From: Arachis hypogaea
Lineage: Eukaryota > Streptophyta > Magnoliopsida > Fabales > Fabaceae
NCBI RefSeq assembly: GCF_003086295.3
Contig: NC_092041.1
Coordinates: 96,187,827-96,251,826, forward strand
DNA: 64,000 nt
Reading direction: 5' to 3'
The position numbers and the translations under genes were made by a program. How positions within the stretch are numbered: position 1 is the first letter of the stretch; each line of letters opens with the position of its first letter. Shown piece after piece: positions 1 to 10,895 of this stretch. The notes beneath the pieces were generated by a model that had not been told where the DNA came from, made no database searches, and saw nothing but the letters and a program-made list of their open reading frames with translations.

Positions 1-1
1 C

Positions 2-3000
2 AGCAGGAAACCAAGAAATGAACAATTGGTTACTCAAAATCCCTCTGAGGACAGTCAGAGCCCAGAGAGGAATAAAGCTGGCGCTGAACGCCCAGACCAT
101 GCTCATTATTGGCGTTCAACGCCAGAAACAAGCATGAATCCGGCGTTGAACGCCCAAAGGGAACATGGTTCTGGCGTTCAAACGCCAGTAACAAACAAGG
201 GGGTGGCGTCTAACGCCACTTCAGCTTCCACCCCTGGCATTCAAATGCCAGTGGGGGATCAGTCACATACAAGTGCTGATGACAACCCTTCTAAAAAGGC
301 TTCCCAACCCACTCCTGTAGGTAATAAACCTGCAGCAACTAAGGTTGAGGAATACAAAGCCAAAATGCCTTATCCTCAAAAACTCCGCCAAGCGGAACAG
401 GATAAGCAATTTGCCCGCTTTGCAGACTATCTCAGGACTCTTGAAATAAAGATTCCGTTTGCAGAAGCACTTGAGCAATTACCCTCTTATGCTAAGTTCA
501 TGAAAGAGATCTTAAGTCATAAGAAGGATTGGAGGGAAACTGAAAAAGTTTACCTCACTAAAGAATGTAGTGCAGTCATTCTGAAAAGCTTACCTGAGAA
601 GCTTAAAGATCCTGGGAGCTTTATGATACCATGCACATTAGAGGGTGCTTGTACCAAGCAAGCTTTATGTGATCTTGGGGCAAGTATCAACCTAATACCT
701 GCATCTACTATCAGAAAGCTTGGTTTAGCTGAAGAAATCAAACCAACCAGGATATGTCTTCAACTTGCTGATGGCTCCATTAAATACCCATCAGGAGTGA
801 TTGAAGACATGATTGTCAAGGTTGGGCCATTCGCCTTTCCTACTGACTTTGTGGTGCTGGAAATGGAGGAGCACAAGAGTGCAACTCTCATTCTAGGAAG
901 ACCTTTCCTAGCAACTGGCCGAACCCTCATTGATGTCCAAAAAGGGGAAGTAACCTTGAGAGTCAATGAGGAGGAGTTCAAGTTGAATGTTGTCAAAGCC
1001 ATGCAACATCCAGACACCCCAAATGACTGTATGAGTGTTGATATTATTGACTCTCTGGTAAGAGAGATCAATATGGCTGAAAGTTTCGAATCAGAGCTAG
1101 AAGACATATTTAAAGATGTTCAGCCTGACTTGGAGGAATCAGAGAGAATAGTAAAACCTTTGAAAATCCCTCAGGAAGAGGAGAAACCTCCTAAACCCGA
1201 GCTCAAACCATTACCACCATCCCTAAAATATGCATTTCTGGGAGAAGGTGATACCTTTCCTGTAATTATAAGCTCTACCTTAGAGCCACAGGAAGAGGAA
1301 GCACTAATTCAAGTGCTAAGGACACACAAGACAACTCTTGGGTGGTCCATCAGTGATCTTAAGGGCATTAGTCCAGCCAGATGCATGCACAAGATCCTAT
1401 TGGAAGGTGACGCCAAGCCTGTGGTCCAACTACAAAGGCGGCTGAACCCAGCCATGAAGGAAGTGGTGCAAAAGGAGGTCACTAAATTACTAGAGGCTGG
1501 GATTATTTATCCTATTTCTGACAGCCCCTGGGTAAGCCCTGTCCAAGTCGTCCTTAAAAAGGGAGGCATGACAGTGGTTCACAATGAAAAAAATGAACTG
1601 GTTCCTACAAGAACAGTTACAGGGTGGCGTATGTGTATTGATTATAGAAGGCTCAATACAGCCACCAGAAAGGATCATTTTCCTTTACCATTCATAGACC
1701 AAATGCTAGAAAGACTAGCAGGTCATGAATACTACTGCTTCCTGGATGGATATTCAGGTTATAATCAAATTGCAGTAGATCCCCAAGATCAAGAGAAAAC
1801 GGCATTCACATGTCCATCTGGAGTATTTGCATACAGAAGGATGCCATTTGGCCTGTGCAATGCACCTACAACCTTTAAGAGGTGCATGCTCTCAATTTTC
1901 TCTGATATGGTGGAAAAATTCCTGGAAGTCTTCATGGATGACTTTTCAATATTTGGAGACTCATTCAGCTCCTGCCTTAACCATTTAGCACTTGTTCTGA
2001 AAAAATGCCAAGAGACTAACCTGGTTTTAAACTGGGAAAAATGTCACTTTATGGTGACTGAAGGAATTGTCCTTGGGCACAAAATTTCGAACAAGGGAAT
2101 AGAGGTGGATCAAGCTAAGGTAGAAGTAATTGAAAAATTACCACCACCTGCCAATGTTAAGGCAATCAGAAGCTTTCTGGGGCATGCAGGATTCTATAGG
2201 AGGTTTATAAAGGATTTTTCAAAAATCGCCAAACCTCTGAGCAACCTGCTAGCTGCTGACACGCCATTTATATTTGATAAAGAGTGTCTGCAGGCATTTG
2301 AGACTCTGAAAGCTAAATTGGTCATAGCACCAATCATCTCTGCACCAGACTGGACATTACCATTTGAATTGATGTGTGGTGCCAGTGACCATGCCATTGG
2401 TGCAGTATTGGGACAAAGGCATGACAAGCTTCTGCATGTCATTTACTATGCCAGCCGTGTTCTAAATGATGCACAGAAGAATTACACAACCACAGAAAAA
2501 GAGCTACTTGCAGTGGTTTACGCCATTGACAAATTCAGATCCTATTTAGTAGGATCAAAAGTGATTGTGTACACTGATCATGCTGCTCTTAAATATCTAC
2601 TCACAAAGCAGGATTCAAAACCCAGACTTATAAGATGGGTGTTGCTCCTGCAAGAGTTTGATATAGAAATAAGAGACAGAAAAGGGACAGAAAACCAAGT
2701 AGCAGATCACCTGTCCCGAATAGAACCAGTAGAAGGGGCGTCCCTCCCTCTCACTGAAATCTCTGAAACCTTTCCGGATGAGCAACTCTTTGCCATCCAG
2801 GAAGTGCCATGGTTCGCAGATATTGCAAACTACAAGGCAGTGAGATTCATACCCAAAGAGTACAGTAGGCTGCAATCCAAGAAATTGATCACAGATGCAA
2901 AGTACTATCTCTGGGATGAACCATATCTCTTCAAGAGATGTGCAGACGGAGTAATCCGTAGATGTGTGCCTAAGGAAGAAGCGCAGAAGATTCTATGGCA

Positions 3001-4087
3001 CTGCCATGGATCACAGTATGGAGGACATTTTGGAAGTGAACGAACAGCCACAAGAGTCCTCCAATGTGGCTTCTACTGGCCTACTCTCTATAAAGATTCC
3101 CGAGCGTTTGTACTTAATTGTGACAGTTGCCAAAGATCTGGCAATCTGCCTCACAATTATGCCATGCCTCAACAAGGGATCTTGGAGATTGAGTTGTTTG
3201 ATGTATGGGGCATTGACTTCATGGGACCTTTCCCACCATCATACTCAAACACTTATATTCTGGTGGCAGTGGATTATGTATCCAAATGGGTGGAGGCTAT
3301 TGCAACACCCACTAATGACACTAAAACAGTGTTAAAATTCCTCCAGAAACACATCTTCAGCAGATTTGGTACCCCTAGAGTATTAATCAGTGATGGGGGC
3401 ACTCATTTCTGCAATAAACAGCTTTACTCTACTTTGGTTCGTTATGGAGTTAGCCACAGGGTGGCCACTCCATATCATCCACAGACTAATGGGCAAGCTG
3501 AAGTCTCAAATAGAGAACTCAAAAGAATCCTGGAACGGACTGTAATTAACCGTAGAAGGGATTGGGCAAAGAGCTTGGATGATGCTCTGTGGGCATACAG
3601 AACAGCATTCAAGACCCCTATAGGGACCTCTCCATACCAGCTTGTGTATGGAAAGGCATGTCACTTGCCAGTGGAACTGGAACACAAGGCCTACTGGGCA
3701 ACCAGATTCCTAAACCTTGATGCCAAGTTAGCTGGAGAAAAACGATTGCTCCAGTTAAATGAGCTAGAGGAATTTAGACTCAATGCTTTCGAGAATGCAA
3801 AAATATACAAAGAGAAAGCGAAAAGATGGCATGATAAGAAATTGTCATCCAGAGTCTTTGAGCCGGGGCAGAAAGTTCTGCTATTTAATTCTAGGCTCAA
3901 ATTATTCCCTGGGAAATTAAAATCCCGGTGGAGAGGTCCATATGTAATTACAAGTGTATCACCATATGGATACGTAGAGCTTCAGGATAATGACTCTAAC
4001 AAAAAGTTCATTGTTAATGGACAGAGAATTAAACATTATCTTGAAAGTAACTTCAAGAAAGAATGCTCAAAACTGAGACTTGATTAG
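2..4087 (+). CDS. Gag-pol polyprotein, C-terminal part: protease, RT, RNase H, integrase (element 1)
   Basis: The polyprotein processes, reverse transcribes and integrates the element. The frame is open from the left edge, so no start is assigned; residues below count from position 26. In order: a linker rich in GVQTP/ALNA-like peptides (1-80); aspartic protease with DLGAS (D216); RT with [12 protein letters not shown] (about 533) and FMDD (636-639); RNase H (about 780-900); an HHCC zinc finger (about 993-1035); and an integrase core with D1064, D1123 and E1159, a D-D-35-E spacing. It ends at TAG 4085-4087. No stop or frameshift is visible over 1,353 codons. One key residue is wrong: the first RNase H Asp, intact in the minus-strand copy (MCDASDH), is Gly here (MCGASDH, G785). 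The RT also has NAPTTFKRC against NAPATFQRC in the other copy. The protein is therefore probably impaired despite the open frame. Confidence 0.93.
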   Translation, partial: SRKPRNEQLVTQNPSEDSQSPERNKAGAERPDHAHYWRSTPETSMNPALNAQREHGSGVQTPVTNKGVASNATSASTPGIQMPVGDQSHTSADDNPSKKASQPTPVGNKPAATKVEEYKAKMPYPQKLRQAEQDKQFARFADYLRTLEIKIPFAEALEQLPSYAKFMKEILSHKKDWRETEKVYLTKECSAVILKSLPEKLKDPGSFMIPCTLEGACTKQALCDLGASINLIPASTIRKLGLAEEIKPTRICLQLADGSIKYPSGVIEDMIVKVGPFAFPTDFVVLEMEEHKSATLILGRPFLATGRTLIDVQKGEVTLRVNEEEFKLNVVKAMQHPDTPNDCMSVDIIDSLVREINMAESFESELEDIFKDVQPDLEESERIVKPLKIPQEEEKPPKPELKPLPPSLKYAFLGEGDTFPVIISSTLEPQEEEALIQVLRTHKTTLGWSISDLKGISPARCMHKILLEGDAKPVVQLQRRLNPAMKEVVQKEVTKLLEAGIIYPISDSPWVSPVQVVLKKGGMTVVHNEKNELVPTRTVTGWRMCIDYRRLNTATRKDHFPLPFIDQMLERLAGHEYYCFLDGYSGYNQIAVDPQDQEKTAFTCPSGVFAYRRMPFGLCNAPTTFKRCMLSIFSDMVEKFLEVFMDDFSIFGDSFSSCLNHLALVLKKCQETNLVLNWEKCHFMVTEGIVLGHKISNKGIEVDQAKVEVIEKLPPPANVKAIRSFLGHAGFYRRFIKDFSKIAKPLSNLLAADTPFIFDKECLQAFETLKAKLVIAPIISAPDWTLPFELMCGASDHAIGAVLGQRHDKLLHVIYYASRVLNDAQKNYTTTEKELLAVVYAIDKFRSYLVGSKVIVYTDHAALKYLLTKQDSKPRLIRWVLLLQEFDIEIRDRKGTENQVADHLSRIEPVEGASLPLTEISETFPDEQLFAIQEVPWFADIANYKAVRFIPKEYSRLQSKKLITDAKYYLWDEPYLFKRCADGVIRRCVPKEEAQKILWHCHGSQYGGHFGSERTATRVLQCGFYWPTLYKDSRAFVLNCDSCQRSGNLPHNYAMPQQGILEIELFDVWGIDFMGPFPPSYSNTYILVAVDYVSKWVEAIATPTNDTKTVLKFLQKHIFSRFGTPRVLISDGGTHFCNKQLYSTLVRYGVSHRVATPYHPQTNGQAEVSNRELKRILERTVINRRRDWAKSLDDALWAYRTAFKTPIGTSPYQLVYGKACHLPVELEHKAYWATRFLNLDAKLAGEKRLLQLNELEEFRLNAFENAKIYKEKAKRWHDKKLSSRVFEPGQKVLLFNSRLKLFPGKLKSRWRGPYVITSVSPYGYVELQDNDSNKKFIVNGQRIKHYLESNFKKECSKLRLD
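78..252 (+). repeat. 31-bp-period palindrome array inside the gag-protease linker
   Basis: Six imperfect palindromes of the type CTGGCGTTCAACGCCAG start at 78, 109, 140, 171, 203 and 234, so the steps are 31, 31, 31, 32 and 31. They lie in coding sequence. Because 31 is not a multiple of 3, each unit is read in a new frame, which gives alternating peptides (AGAERP, YWRSTP, PALNAQ, SGVQTP). Confidence 0.93.
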
Positions 4088-4130
4088 AGCTCAGTGGTAG
4101 TCCAGCTAAAGACAATAAAGAAGCGCTTGC

Positions 4131-4144
4131 TGGGAGGCAACCCA
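4131..4144 (+). other. Post-pol hairpin (TGGG-AGGCAA-CCCA)
   Basis: A short stem-loop 43 nt after the pol stop, inside the conserved string AAAGAAGCGCTTG. Equivalent hairpins follow the protease or pol stops at 11577, 59500 and 41343 (minus) and the unrelated ORF at 51604. Stem bases differ between copies in a compensating way while the six-base loop stays similar. Confidence 0.75.
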
Positions 4145-4271
4145 TCCATTTACAAAGTTTATTTACTAATTAAATAAATTTCCTTTTTTTACAGGTATGA
4201 GTCCAAGTATCTTCAAAGGGTAAAAATAGCAATTGATTGAATTCACAGAGTTACAGGGAAATTTGGAAGCT

Positions 4272-4478
4272 CACTGGCGTGAAAAAGCCAGTAAGAAACA
4301 TTTTGGGCGTTGAACGCCCAAAAGAAGCATCCACTGGGCATTCAACGCCAGTAAGGGTAGCCATCTGGGCGTTCAACGCCAGAAAGAAGCATCAGCTGGG
4401 CGTTGAACGCCCAGGAGAAGCAACAATTGGGCGTTAAACCCCCAAAACATGCACCAGTTGGGCGTTTAACGCCAGGAT
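4272..4478 (+). repeat. 31-bp-period palindrome array after pol
   Basis: A first degenerate unit (CACTGGCGTGAAAAAGCCAG) is followed by palindromes starting at 4303, 4334, 4365, 4396, 4428 and 4459, with steps of 31 or 32. The spacers are themselves related (AAGAAGCATC-like), so this is a tandem repeat of about 31 bp whose core is a dyad. Confidence 0.93.
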
Positions 4479-4791
4479 GGTGGGGAGGAGGTAAAATTCG
4501 TTTTTCTTCACAAATTTTCTAATTTTTATGTTTCAATTCATGATTTCTTGCATAAACATGTTTCAAAATATCATCCTTCAATTCCAAAAAAATTTTAATC
4601 CTAATTTCTAAAAACCCTAATTTCTAAAATCCCTTTTTCAAAAATATCAAATGTATCTTAATTCATAAACACAAATCTTTTTCCAATCCAATTCTTTTTC
4701 AAATCTTTTTAATTTCTTCTCATATCTTTCTCAACTCATCTTATCTTTTTTTCGAAATTGCCTCTCCTTCTATCCCCCTCCTTTCCTTCCT

Positions 4792-4827
4792 TTTGCTTGA
4801 GGACAAGCAAACCTCTAAGTTTGGTGT
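4792..4827 (+). promoter_or_regulatory. Hairpin plus AAGTTTGGTGT module before the env-position ORF (element 1)
   Basis: The arms TTTGCTTG and CAAGCAAA pair over 8 bp around AGGA, and AAGTTTGGTGT follows at 4817-4827. A pyrimidine-rich tract precedes it. The ATG of the ORF remnant begins 54 nt after the hairpin, the same distance as in elements 2 and 3. The role is unknown; CTAAG/TTTGG could be a 3' splice site for a subgenomic mRNA, which is inference. Confidence 0.7.
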
Positions 4828-4865
4828 GATTTGCCATGATCACTGAGCTAAAACTCATTAAGATC

Positions 4866-4990
4866 ATGGCACCTAAGGGAACAGGAAGAGCAAGGATGTG
4901 AACTTAAGGGAGCTGAAGCGTCAGAAATTAATTCTTGAAGGCACCCCACAGACTAGAGGAACATCCACTTCCCAAAATACAGGTCGTTGA
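4866..4990 (+). pseudogene. Env-position ORF remnant with large internal deletion (element 1)
   Basis: The start codon and first codons (MAPKGTGRARM, stop at 4899-4901) match the start of the homologous ORF in element 3. The sequence then jumps straight to the homologue of that ORF's 3' end (CTTAAGGGAGCTGAAGCGTC onwards, ending near GGTCGTTGAGT). About 0.9 kb of coding sequence is missing compared with element 3. The protein cannot be made from this copy. Confidence 0.8.
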
Positions 4991-6009
4991 GTTCTAATCT
5001 TTGCCTTAACTCTGTGATAACTGTTCTTATTAGAAATTTACCTTAGAAGTTATATATAGTAGTAGTAATTAGTATATCTATTTTGATTTTATTTCCAATT
5101 AAGCTATAATTTATTTTCCTCATCATCATCAGGCATGAATAAAGTAGTAGATTTTTTTTAGAATAAAGAAGTAATCTATATTTTTCGAGTTCTTAATAAT
5201 AAAAAAAAATTTATAATTAACTATGTGTGGTGGCAATACTTTTTGTTCTCTGAATGAATGCTTGAACAGTGCATAACTTGTACTTTGAATTTGATGAATA
5301 TTGGCTCCTGAAAGAATGAGGAACACGAAAAATATTATTGATGATCTGAAAAATCATGAGCATTGATTCTTGAAGCAAGAGAAAGCAGTCAAAAAAAAAT
5401 TTGAATCAAAAGGAATAAAAGCCAAACAGCCCTTAAAACCAAAAGGCAAGGGTGAAAAGGATCCAAGGCTTTGAGCATCAGTGGATAGGAGGGTCTAAGG
5501 AAATAGTTCCAGGCCTAAGCGGCTAAACCAAGCTGTCCCTAACCATGTGCTTGTGGCATGCAGGTCCAAGTTACAAACTTGAGACTGAGTGGTTAAAGTC
5601 GTGATCCAAGGCAAAAAGAGTGTGCTCAAGAGCTCTGGACACCTCTGACTGGGGACTCTAGCAAAGCTGAGTCACAATCTGAAAAGGTTCACCTAGTCAT
5701 GTGTCTGTGGCATTTATGTATCTGGTGGTAATACTGGAAAACAAAGTGCTTAGGGCCACGGCCAAGACTCATAAAATAACTGTGTTCAAGAATCAACATA
5801 CTACACTAGGAGAATCAATAATACTATCTGAATTCTGAGTTCCAACGGATGCCAATCATTCTGAAATTCAAAGGATAAAGGGAGATGCCAAAACTGTTCA
5901 GAAACAAAAAGCTACAAGCCCCGCTCATCTAATAAAAATCTGAGCTTCATTTAAAACTCTAAAATATTATTACTTCTTAATTTCTGTTAAAACCTATTTT
6001 ATTTATCTA
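4991..6009 (+). other. 3' non-coding tail of element 1
   Basis: No ORF is seen. The stretch is homologous to 13531-14412 of element 2, including shared strings such as GTGGTGGCAATA, GGGGACTCTAGCAAAGCTGA and CCCCGCTCATCTAAT. It is a conserved untranslated tail upstream of the 3' LTR. Confidence 0.75.
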
Positions 6010-6047
6010 GTTGCTTGAGGACAAGCAACAGTTTAAGTTTGGTGTTG
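6010..6047 (+). promoter_or_regulatory. Hairpin plus AAGTTTGGTGT module at the 3' LTR border
   Basis: The arms GTTGCTTG and CAAGCAAC pair over 8 bp around AGGA. AAGTTTGGTGTTG follows and touches the LTR start (TGATGAGC at 6048). It stands where a polypurine tract is expected, yet the last bases are not purine-only. The outer pair is G-C here against T-A in the copy at 4792. Confidence 0.7.
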
Positions 6048-7617
6048 TGATGAGCGGATATTTTATACGCTTTTTGGGGTAATTTCATGTAGATTTTAGC
6101 ATGTTTTAATTAGTTTTTAGTAGAATATTATTAGTTTTTAGGCAAAAATCATATTTCTGGACTTTACTATGAGTTTGTGTGTTTTTCTGTGATTTCAGGT
6201 AATTTCTGGCTGAAATTGAGGGAGTTGAGCAAAAATCTGAGTTAGGCTGAAAAAGGACTGCTGATGCTGTTGGATCCTGACCTCCTTGCACTCGGAATGG
6301 ATTTTTTTGGAGCTACAGGAGTCCAATTGGCGCGCTCTCAACGGCGTTGGAAAGTAGACATCCAGGGCTTTCCAGCAATATATAATAGTTCATACTTTGC
6401 GCGAAGATAGACGACGTAATTTGGCGTTGAACGCCAAGTACATGCTGCTGTTTGGAGTTAAACGCCAGAAACACGTCATGATCCAGAGTTGAACGCCCAA
6501 AACACGTTATAACTTGGAGTTCAACTCCAAGAAAAGCCTCAGCACGTGGATAGCTTTAGTCTCAGCCCCAGCACACACCAAGTGGGCCCCAGAAGTGGAT
6601 TTCTGCACCAATTATCTTAGTCTACTCATATTCTGTAAACCTAGGTTACTAGTTTACTATTTAAACAACTTTTAGAGACTTATCTTGTACCTCATGACAT
6701 TTTCAGATCTGAATTACATACTTTGTGACGGCATGAGTCTCTAAACTCCATTGTTGGGGGTGAGGAGCTCTGCAGAGTCTCGATGAATTAATACAATTCT
6801 TTTGTTTTCCATTCAAACACGCTTGTTCTTATCTAAGATGTTCATTCGCGCTTAATTATGGAGAAGGTGATGATCCGTGACACTCATCACCTTCCTCAGT
6901 CCATGAACGTGTGCCTGACAACCACCTCCGTTCTACATCAGATTGAATGAGTATCTCTTAGATTCCTTAATCAGAATCTTCGTGGTATAAGCCGGATTGA
7001 TGGCGGCATTCATGAGAATCCAGAAAGTCTAAACCTTGTCTGTGGTATTTCGAGTAGGATTCTGGGATTGAATGACTGTGACAAGCTTCAAACTCCTGAA
7101 GGCTGGGCGTTAGTGACAGACGCAAAAGAATCAATGGATTCTATTCCAACCTGATTGAGAACCGACAGATGATTAGCCGTGCTGTGACAGAGCATAGGAA
7201 CGTTTTCACTGAGAGGATGGGAAGTAGCCATTGACAACGGTGACACCCTACATAGAGCTTGCCATGGAAGGAACCTAGCGTGTTGAAAAGGATTTCAAGG
7301 AAGAGTTGAAGTTCAGAGGACAAAGCATCTCCAAAACTCCAACAGATTCTCCATCATTAAAGTAATAACTATTTATTTTATGCCCCTTTTCTTTATTAAA
7401 ATACGAGGCTAAAGAACCCTATTGGTATCCTGACTAAGATTAATAAAATAAACATAGCTTGCTTCAATCCAACAATCTCCGTGGGATTCGACCCTTACTC
7501 ACGTAAGGTATTACTTGGACGACCCAGTGCACTTGCTGGTTAGTTGTGCGGATTACAAATTCGTGCACCAGCGTACCATGTTGATGGCGCCATTGATGAT
7601 CACAATTTCGTGCACCA
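6048..7617 (+). repeat. LTR A: 3' LTR of element 1 and 5' LTR of element 2
   Basis: The LTR runs from TGATGAGCGGATA to CGTGCACCA, 1,570 bp. A palindrome array sits at 6421, 6452, 6483 and 6514, all steps 31. Element 1 internal sequence ends directly at its left edge, and a primer site with element 2 internal sequence begins 6 nt after its right edge, so it is shared. It resembles the LTR at 53909 more than the LTR at 14451. Confidence 0.9.
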
Positions 7618-7623
7618 AGTTTT

Positions 7624-7640
7624 TGGCGCCGTTGCCGGGG
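7624..7640 (+). other. Primer binding site, tRNA-Asp type
   Basis: TGGCGCCGTTGCCGGGG, 6 nt downstream of the LTR, is complementary to the 3' end of plant tRNA-Asp(GUC). That primer is typical of Athila-group elements. Confidence 0.93.
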
Positions 7641-9268
7641 ATTGTTGAGTTTGGACAACTGACGGTTCATCTTGTTGCTTAGATTAGGTATTTTTCAGAA
7701 TTCTTAAGAATGAATTATAGAGTTTCATGATGATCTGTTGAAGTCTGGCTGGCTGTGAAGCCATGTCTAATTTTATTGGACCGAGGTTTCAACTTATCAT
7801 CACAAGAGCTTCTTGATTTCTATCAATCTTGCTGTTGGAGCAATGATCTGCTAAGGCTTGGCTGGCCATTGGCCATGTCTAGTGTTTTGGACCGGAGCTT
7901 TCTTTGAAAGCTTGGCTGGCTATGAAGCCATGTCTAATTCCTGGACCGAAGTCTTAGACTAACATTGCATGATTCCTGGAATTCTCATTGAGAGTTTTGA
8001 TATCTTTATTTTCTTCTTCACTTAATTTTCAAAAAAAAAACAAAAAAAATTATAAAATCATAAAAACCAAAAATATTTTATGTTTCTTGTTGAGTCTAGA
8101 TTCTCATGTTAAGTTTGGTGTCAATTGCATGTTTCTGTTCTTCTTGCATTCATTCATGTGTCTTAAGTGATCTTCAAGATGTTCTTGATGATTTCATTGC
8201 TCTGATCTTTAAATTCTCTTGACTTGAGTGTTTTGTGTTTCTCATATGCATTCTCATTTTGTTAGTGTCAGTAATATACAAACTGCTAAGTTTGGTGTCT
8301 GCATGCATTGTTATTTGATTTTAGTTGCATTTTGATTATTCCTTATTATTAAAAATCCAAAAATATTTTTAATTTGTGTCTTTTCAAGTCAATAATACAG
8401 AGGATTGAAGATTCAGAACATTCAGCAGAGGAATTACACAGAAAAAGCTGGGCGTTCAAAACGCCCAGTAAGGAAGGCAAACTGGCGTTTAAACGCCAGC
8501 CAGGGTGCCTGGCTGGGCGTTTAACGCCCAAAAGGGTAGTAGTTTGGGCGTTAAACGCCAGAATGTGCACCATTCTGGGCGTTTAACGCCAGGATGGCAC
8601 AAGAGGGAAGATTTTGTTTTCAAATCAATTTTTTTTTTTAAGTTTTCAAAATCTTTTCAAAATCAAATCTTTTTCAAATCAAATCTTTTCAATCAAACCT
8701 TTTTCAAAATCAATTTCTTTCCATTTTCAAAGATACTTGCTATCAATTAATGATTTGATTCAACATTTCAAGTATGTTGCCTTTTCTGCTGAGAAAGGTT
8801 TAATGTTTGAATCATATCTTTTCTTGTTAGCCAAGTCATTAATTTTTAAAATCAAATCTTTTTAAATGTTTTTCAAATCATATCTTCTCAATCACATCTT
8901 TTTAAAACCAATCATATCTTCTTAACCATATCTTTTTCAAAATAGTTTTCAATCAAATCTTTTTGATTTCTAAATCTTTTTCAAAAATCACTTGATTTCT
9001 TTTCTATTCTTGGTTTTCGAAAATCAATTAGTGTTTTTCAAAATGTTTTTAAAATTTTTTACTTTATTTTCGAAAATTACTTCCCCTCTTCTCACATCCT
9101 TCTATTTATGGACTAACATTATTCCTTAATGCACAATTCGAACTCCATCTTCATTGATAAGTTCGAATTTTCTACCTCTCCCTTCCATTTTTTTTCCTCT
9201 GACACCTCAAGGAATCTTTATACTGTGACATAGAGGATTCCATATTTTCTTGTTCTCTTCTCTTTCAT
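7641..9268 (+). other. Long untranslated leader of element 2
   Basis: No long ORF. It holds AAGTTTGGTGT at 8111-8121 and 8288-8298, a palindrome array at 8448-8593, and a T-rich stretch with repeated CAAATCTTTTTC and CAATCATATC strings. The leader of element 5 (62054-63492) is a close homologue. Confidence 0.75.
8448..8593 (+). repeat. 31-bp-period palindrome array in the leader of element 2
   Basis: Palindromes start at 8448, 8482, 8513, 8544 and 8575 (steps 34, 31, 31, 31). Several are near perfect, for example CTGGCGTTTAAACGCCAG. Confidence 0.93.
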
Positions 9269-10895
9269 ATGAGCAGAAGCAAAGACAAAAGCATTCTTGT
9301 TGAGGCTGACCCTGAACCTGAAAGGACCTTGAAGCGAAAGCTAAGGGAAGCTAAGGCACAATTCTCTGTAGAGGACCTAACAGAAATCTTCAAAGAAGAA
9401 GAACTCATGGCAGCCGAAAACAACAACAATGCCAACAATGCAAGGAAGGTGCTGGGTGACTTTACTGCACCTACTCCCGACTTCTATGGGAGAAGCATCT
9501 CTATCCCTGCCATTGGAGCAAACAACTTTGAGCTTAAGGCTCAATTAGTTTCTCTAATGCAACAGAATTGCAAGTTCCATGGACTTCCATTGGAAGATCC
9601 TCATCAGTTTTTAGCTGAATTCTTGTAAATCTGTGACACTGTCAAGACTAATGGGGTTGACCCTGAGGTCTACAGACTTATGCTATTCCCTTTTGCTGTA
9701 AGAGACAGAGCTAGAATATGGTTGGACTCACAGCCTAAAGTCTTGGGAAAAGCTAGTCAATGCCTTCTTGGCAAAGTTTTTTCCACCTCAAAAATTGAGT
9801 AAGCTTAGAGTGGAAGTACAAACCTTCAGACAGAAGGAAGGAGAATCCCTCTATGAAGCTTGGGAAAGATACAAACAATTAATCAGAAAGTGTCCCTCTG
9901 ACATGCTTTCTGAATGGAGCATCATAGGTATTTTCTATGATGGTCTCTCTGAACTATCCAAGATGTCTTTGGATAGCTCTGCTGGAGGATCTCTTCATCT
10001 GAAGAAGACGCCTACAGAAGCTCAAGAACTAATTGAAATGGTTGCAAATAACCAATTCATGTACACTTCTAAAAGGAATCCTGTGAATAATGGGACTAAT
10101 CAGAAGAAAGGAGTTCTTGAGATTGATACTCTGAATGCCATACTGGCTCAGAACAAAATATTGACTCAGCAAGTCAATTTGATTTCTCAAAGTCTGTCTG
10201 GAATGCAAAATGCACCAAGCAGTACTAAGGAAGCTTCATCTGAAGAAGAAGCTTATGATCCTGAGAACCCTTCAATGGAAGAGGTGAATTACATGGGAGA
10301 ACCCTATGGAAACACCTATAATCCTTCATGGAGAAATCATCCAAATCTCTCATGGAAGGATCAACAGAGACCTCAACAAGGTTTCAACAACAATAATGGT
10401 GGAAGAAACAGGTTTAGCAATGGCAAGCCTTTTCCATCATCTTCTCAGCAACAGACAGAGAGTTCTAAGCAGAACACCTCTGACTTAGCAACCATGGTCT
10501 CTGATCTAATCAAAACCACTCAAAGTTTCATGACTGAAACAAGGTCCTCCATTAGAAACTTGGAGGCACAAGTGGGTCAGCTGAGTAAGAAAATTACTGA
10601 ACTCCCTCCTAGTACTCTTCCAAGCAATACAGAAGAAAATCCAAAAGGAGAGTGCAAGGCCATCAACATGGCAGAATTTGGAGAGGAAGAAGAGGCAGTG
10701 AACGCCACTGAGGAAGACCTCAATGGACGTCCACTGGCCTCCAATGAGTTCCCCAATGAGGAACCATGGGAATCTGAGGCTCAAAATGAGACCATAGAGA
10801 TTCCATTGGATTTACTTCTGCCATTCATGAGCTCTGATGAGTATTCTTCCTCTAAAGAGGATGAGTATGTCACTGAAGAGCAAGTTGCTAAATAA
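9269..10895 (+). pseudogene. gag (capsid/nucleocapsid-like) of element 2, broken
   Basis: The start MSRSKDKSILVEADPEPERT is shared with elements 4 and 5. The retrotransposon gag core follows (GRSISIPAIGANNFELK, then PEVYRLMLFPFAVRD and FFPPQKLSKLR), with a Gln/Asn-rich region (about 10370-10460) and an acidic tail. Breaks: TAA at 9626-9628 where element 5 has CAA; an 11-nt deletion near 9737 that shifts the frame; and TAA at 10893-10895 before the protease part. No CCHC zinc knuckle is seen. Gag would build the virus-like particle; this copy cannot make a full protein. Confidence 0.88.

Larger units (their letters stand above)
1..7617 (+). mobile_element. Athila-type Ty3/gypsy LTR retrotransposon (element 1), 5' part outside window
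   Basis: The visible part holds the gag-to-protease linker, protease, reverse transcriptase, RNase H and integrase in one frame (2-4087). It continues with a post-pol hairpin, a 31-bp palindrome array, a deleted env-position ORF and the 3' LTR (6048-7617). The FMDD type of RT motif, the LTR size and the tRNA-Asp primer site next to the LTR fit the Athila/Calypso group. The peanut family FIDEL is placed in that group from memory, and identity with it is not established. gag and the 5' LTR lie left of the window. Confidence 0.9.

Noticed and set aside
4303..4478. Regularly spaced palindromic repeats that look like a CRISPR array
   Set aside because: The setting is plant retrotransposons, the 'spacers' are similar to each other, there are no cas genes, and the arrays lie partly inside coding sequence. 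They are tandem dyad repeats.
8614..8865. Phe/Ser-rich open frames in the leaders of elements 2, 4 and 5
   Set aside because: Low-complexity translation of T-rich CAAATCTTTTTC repeats; not conserved as protein between copies.
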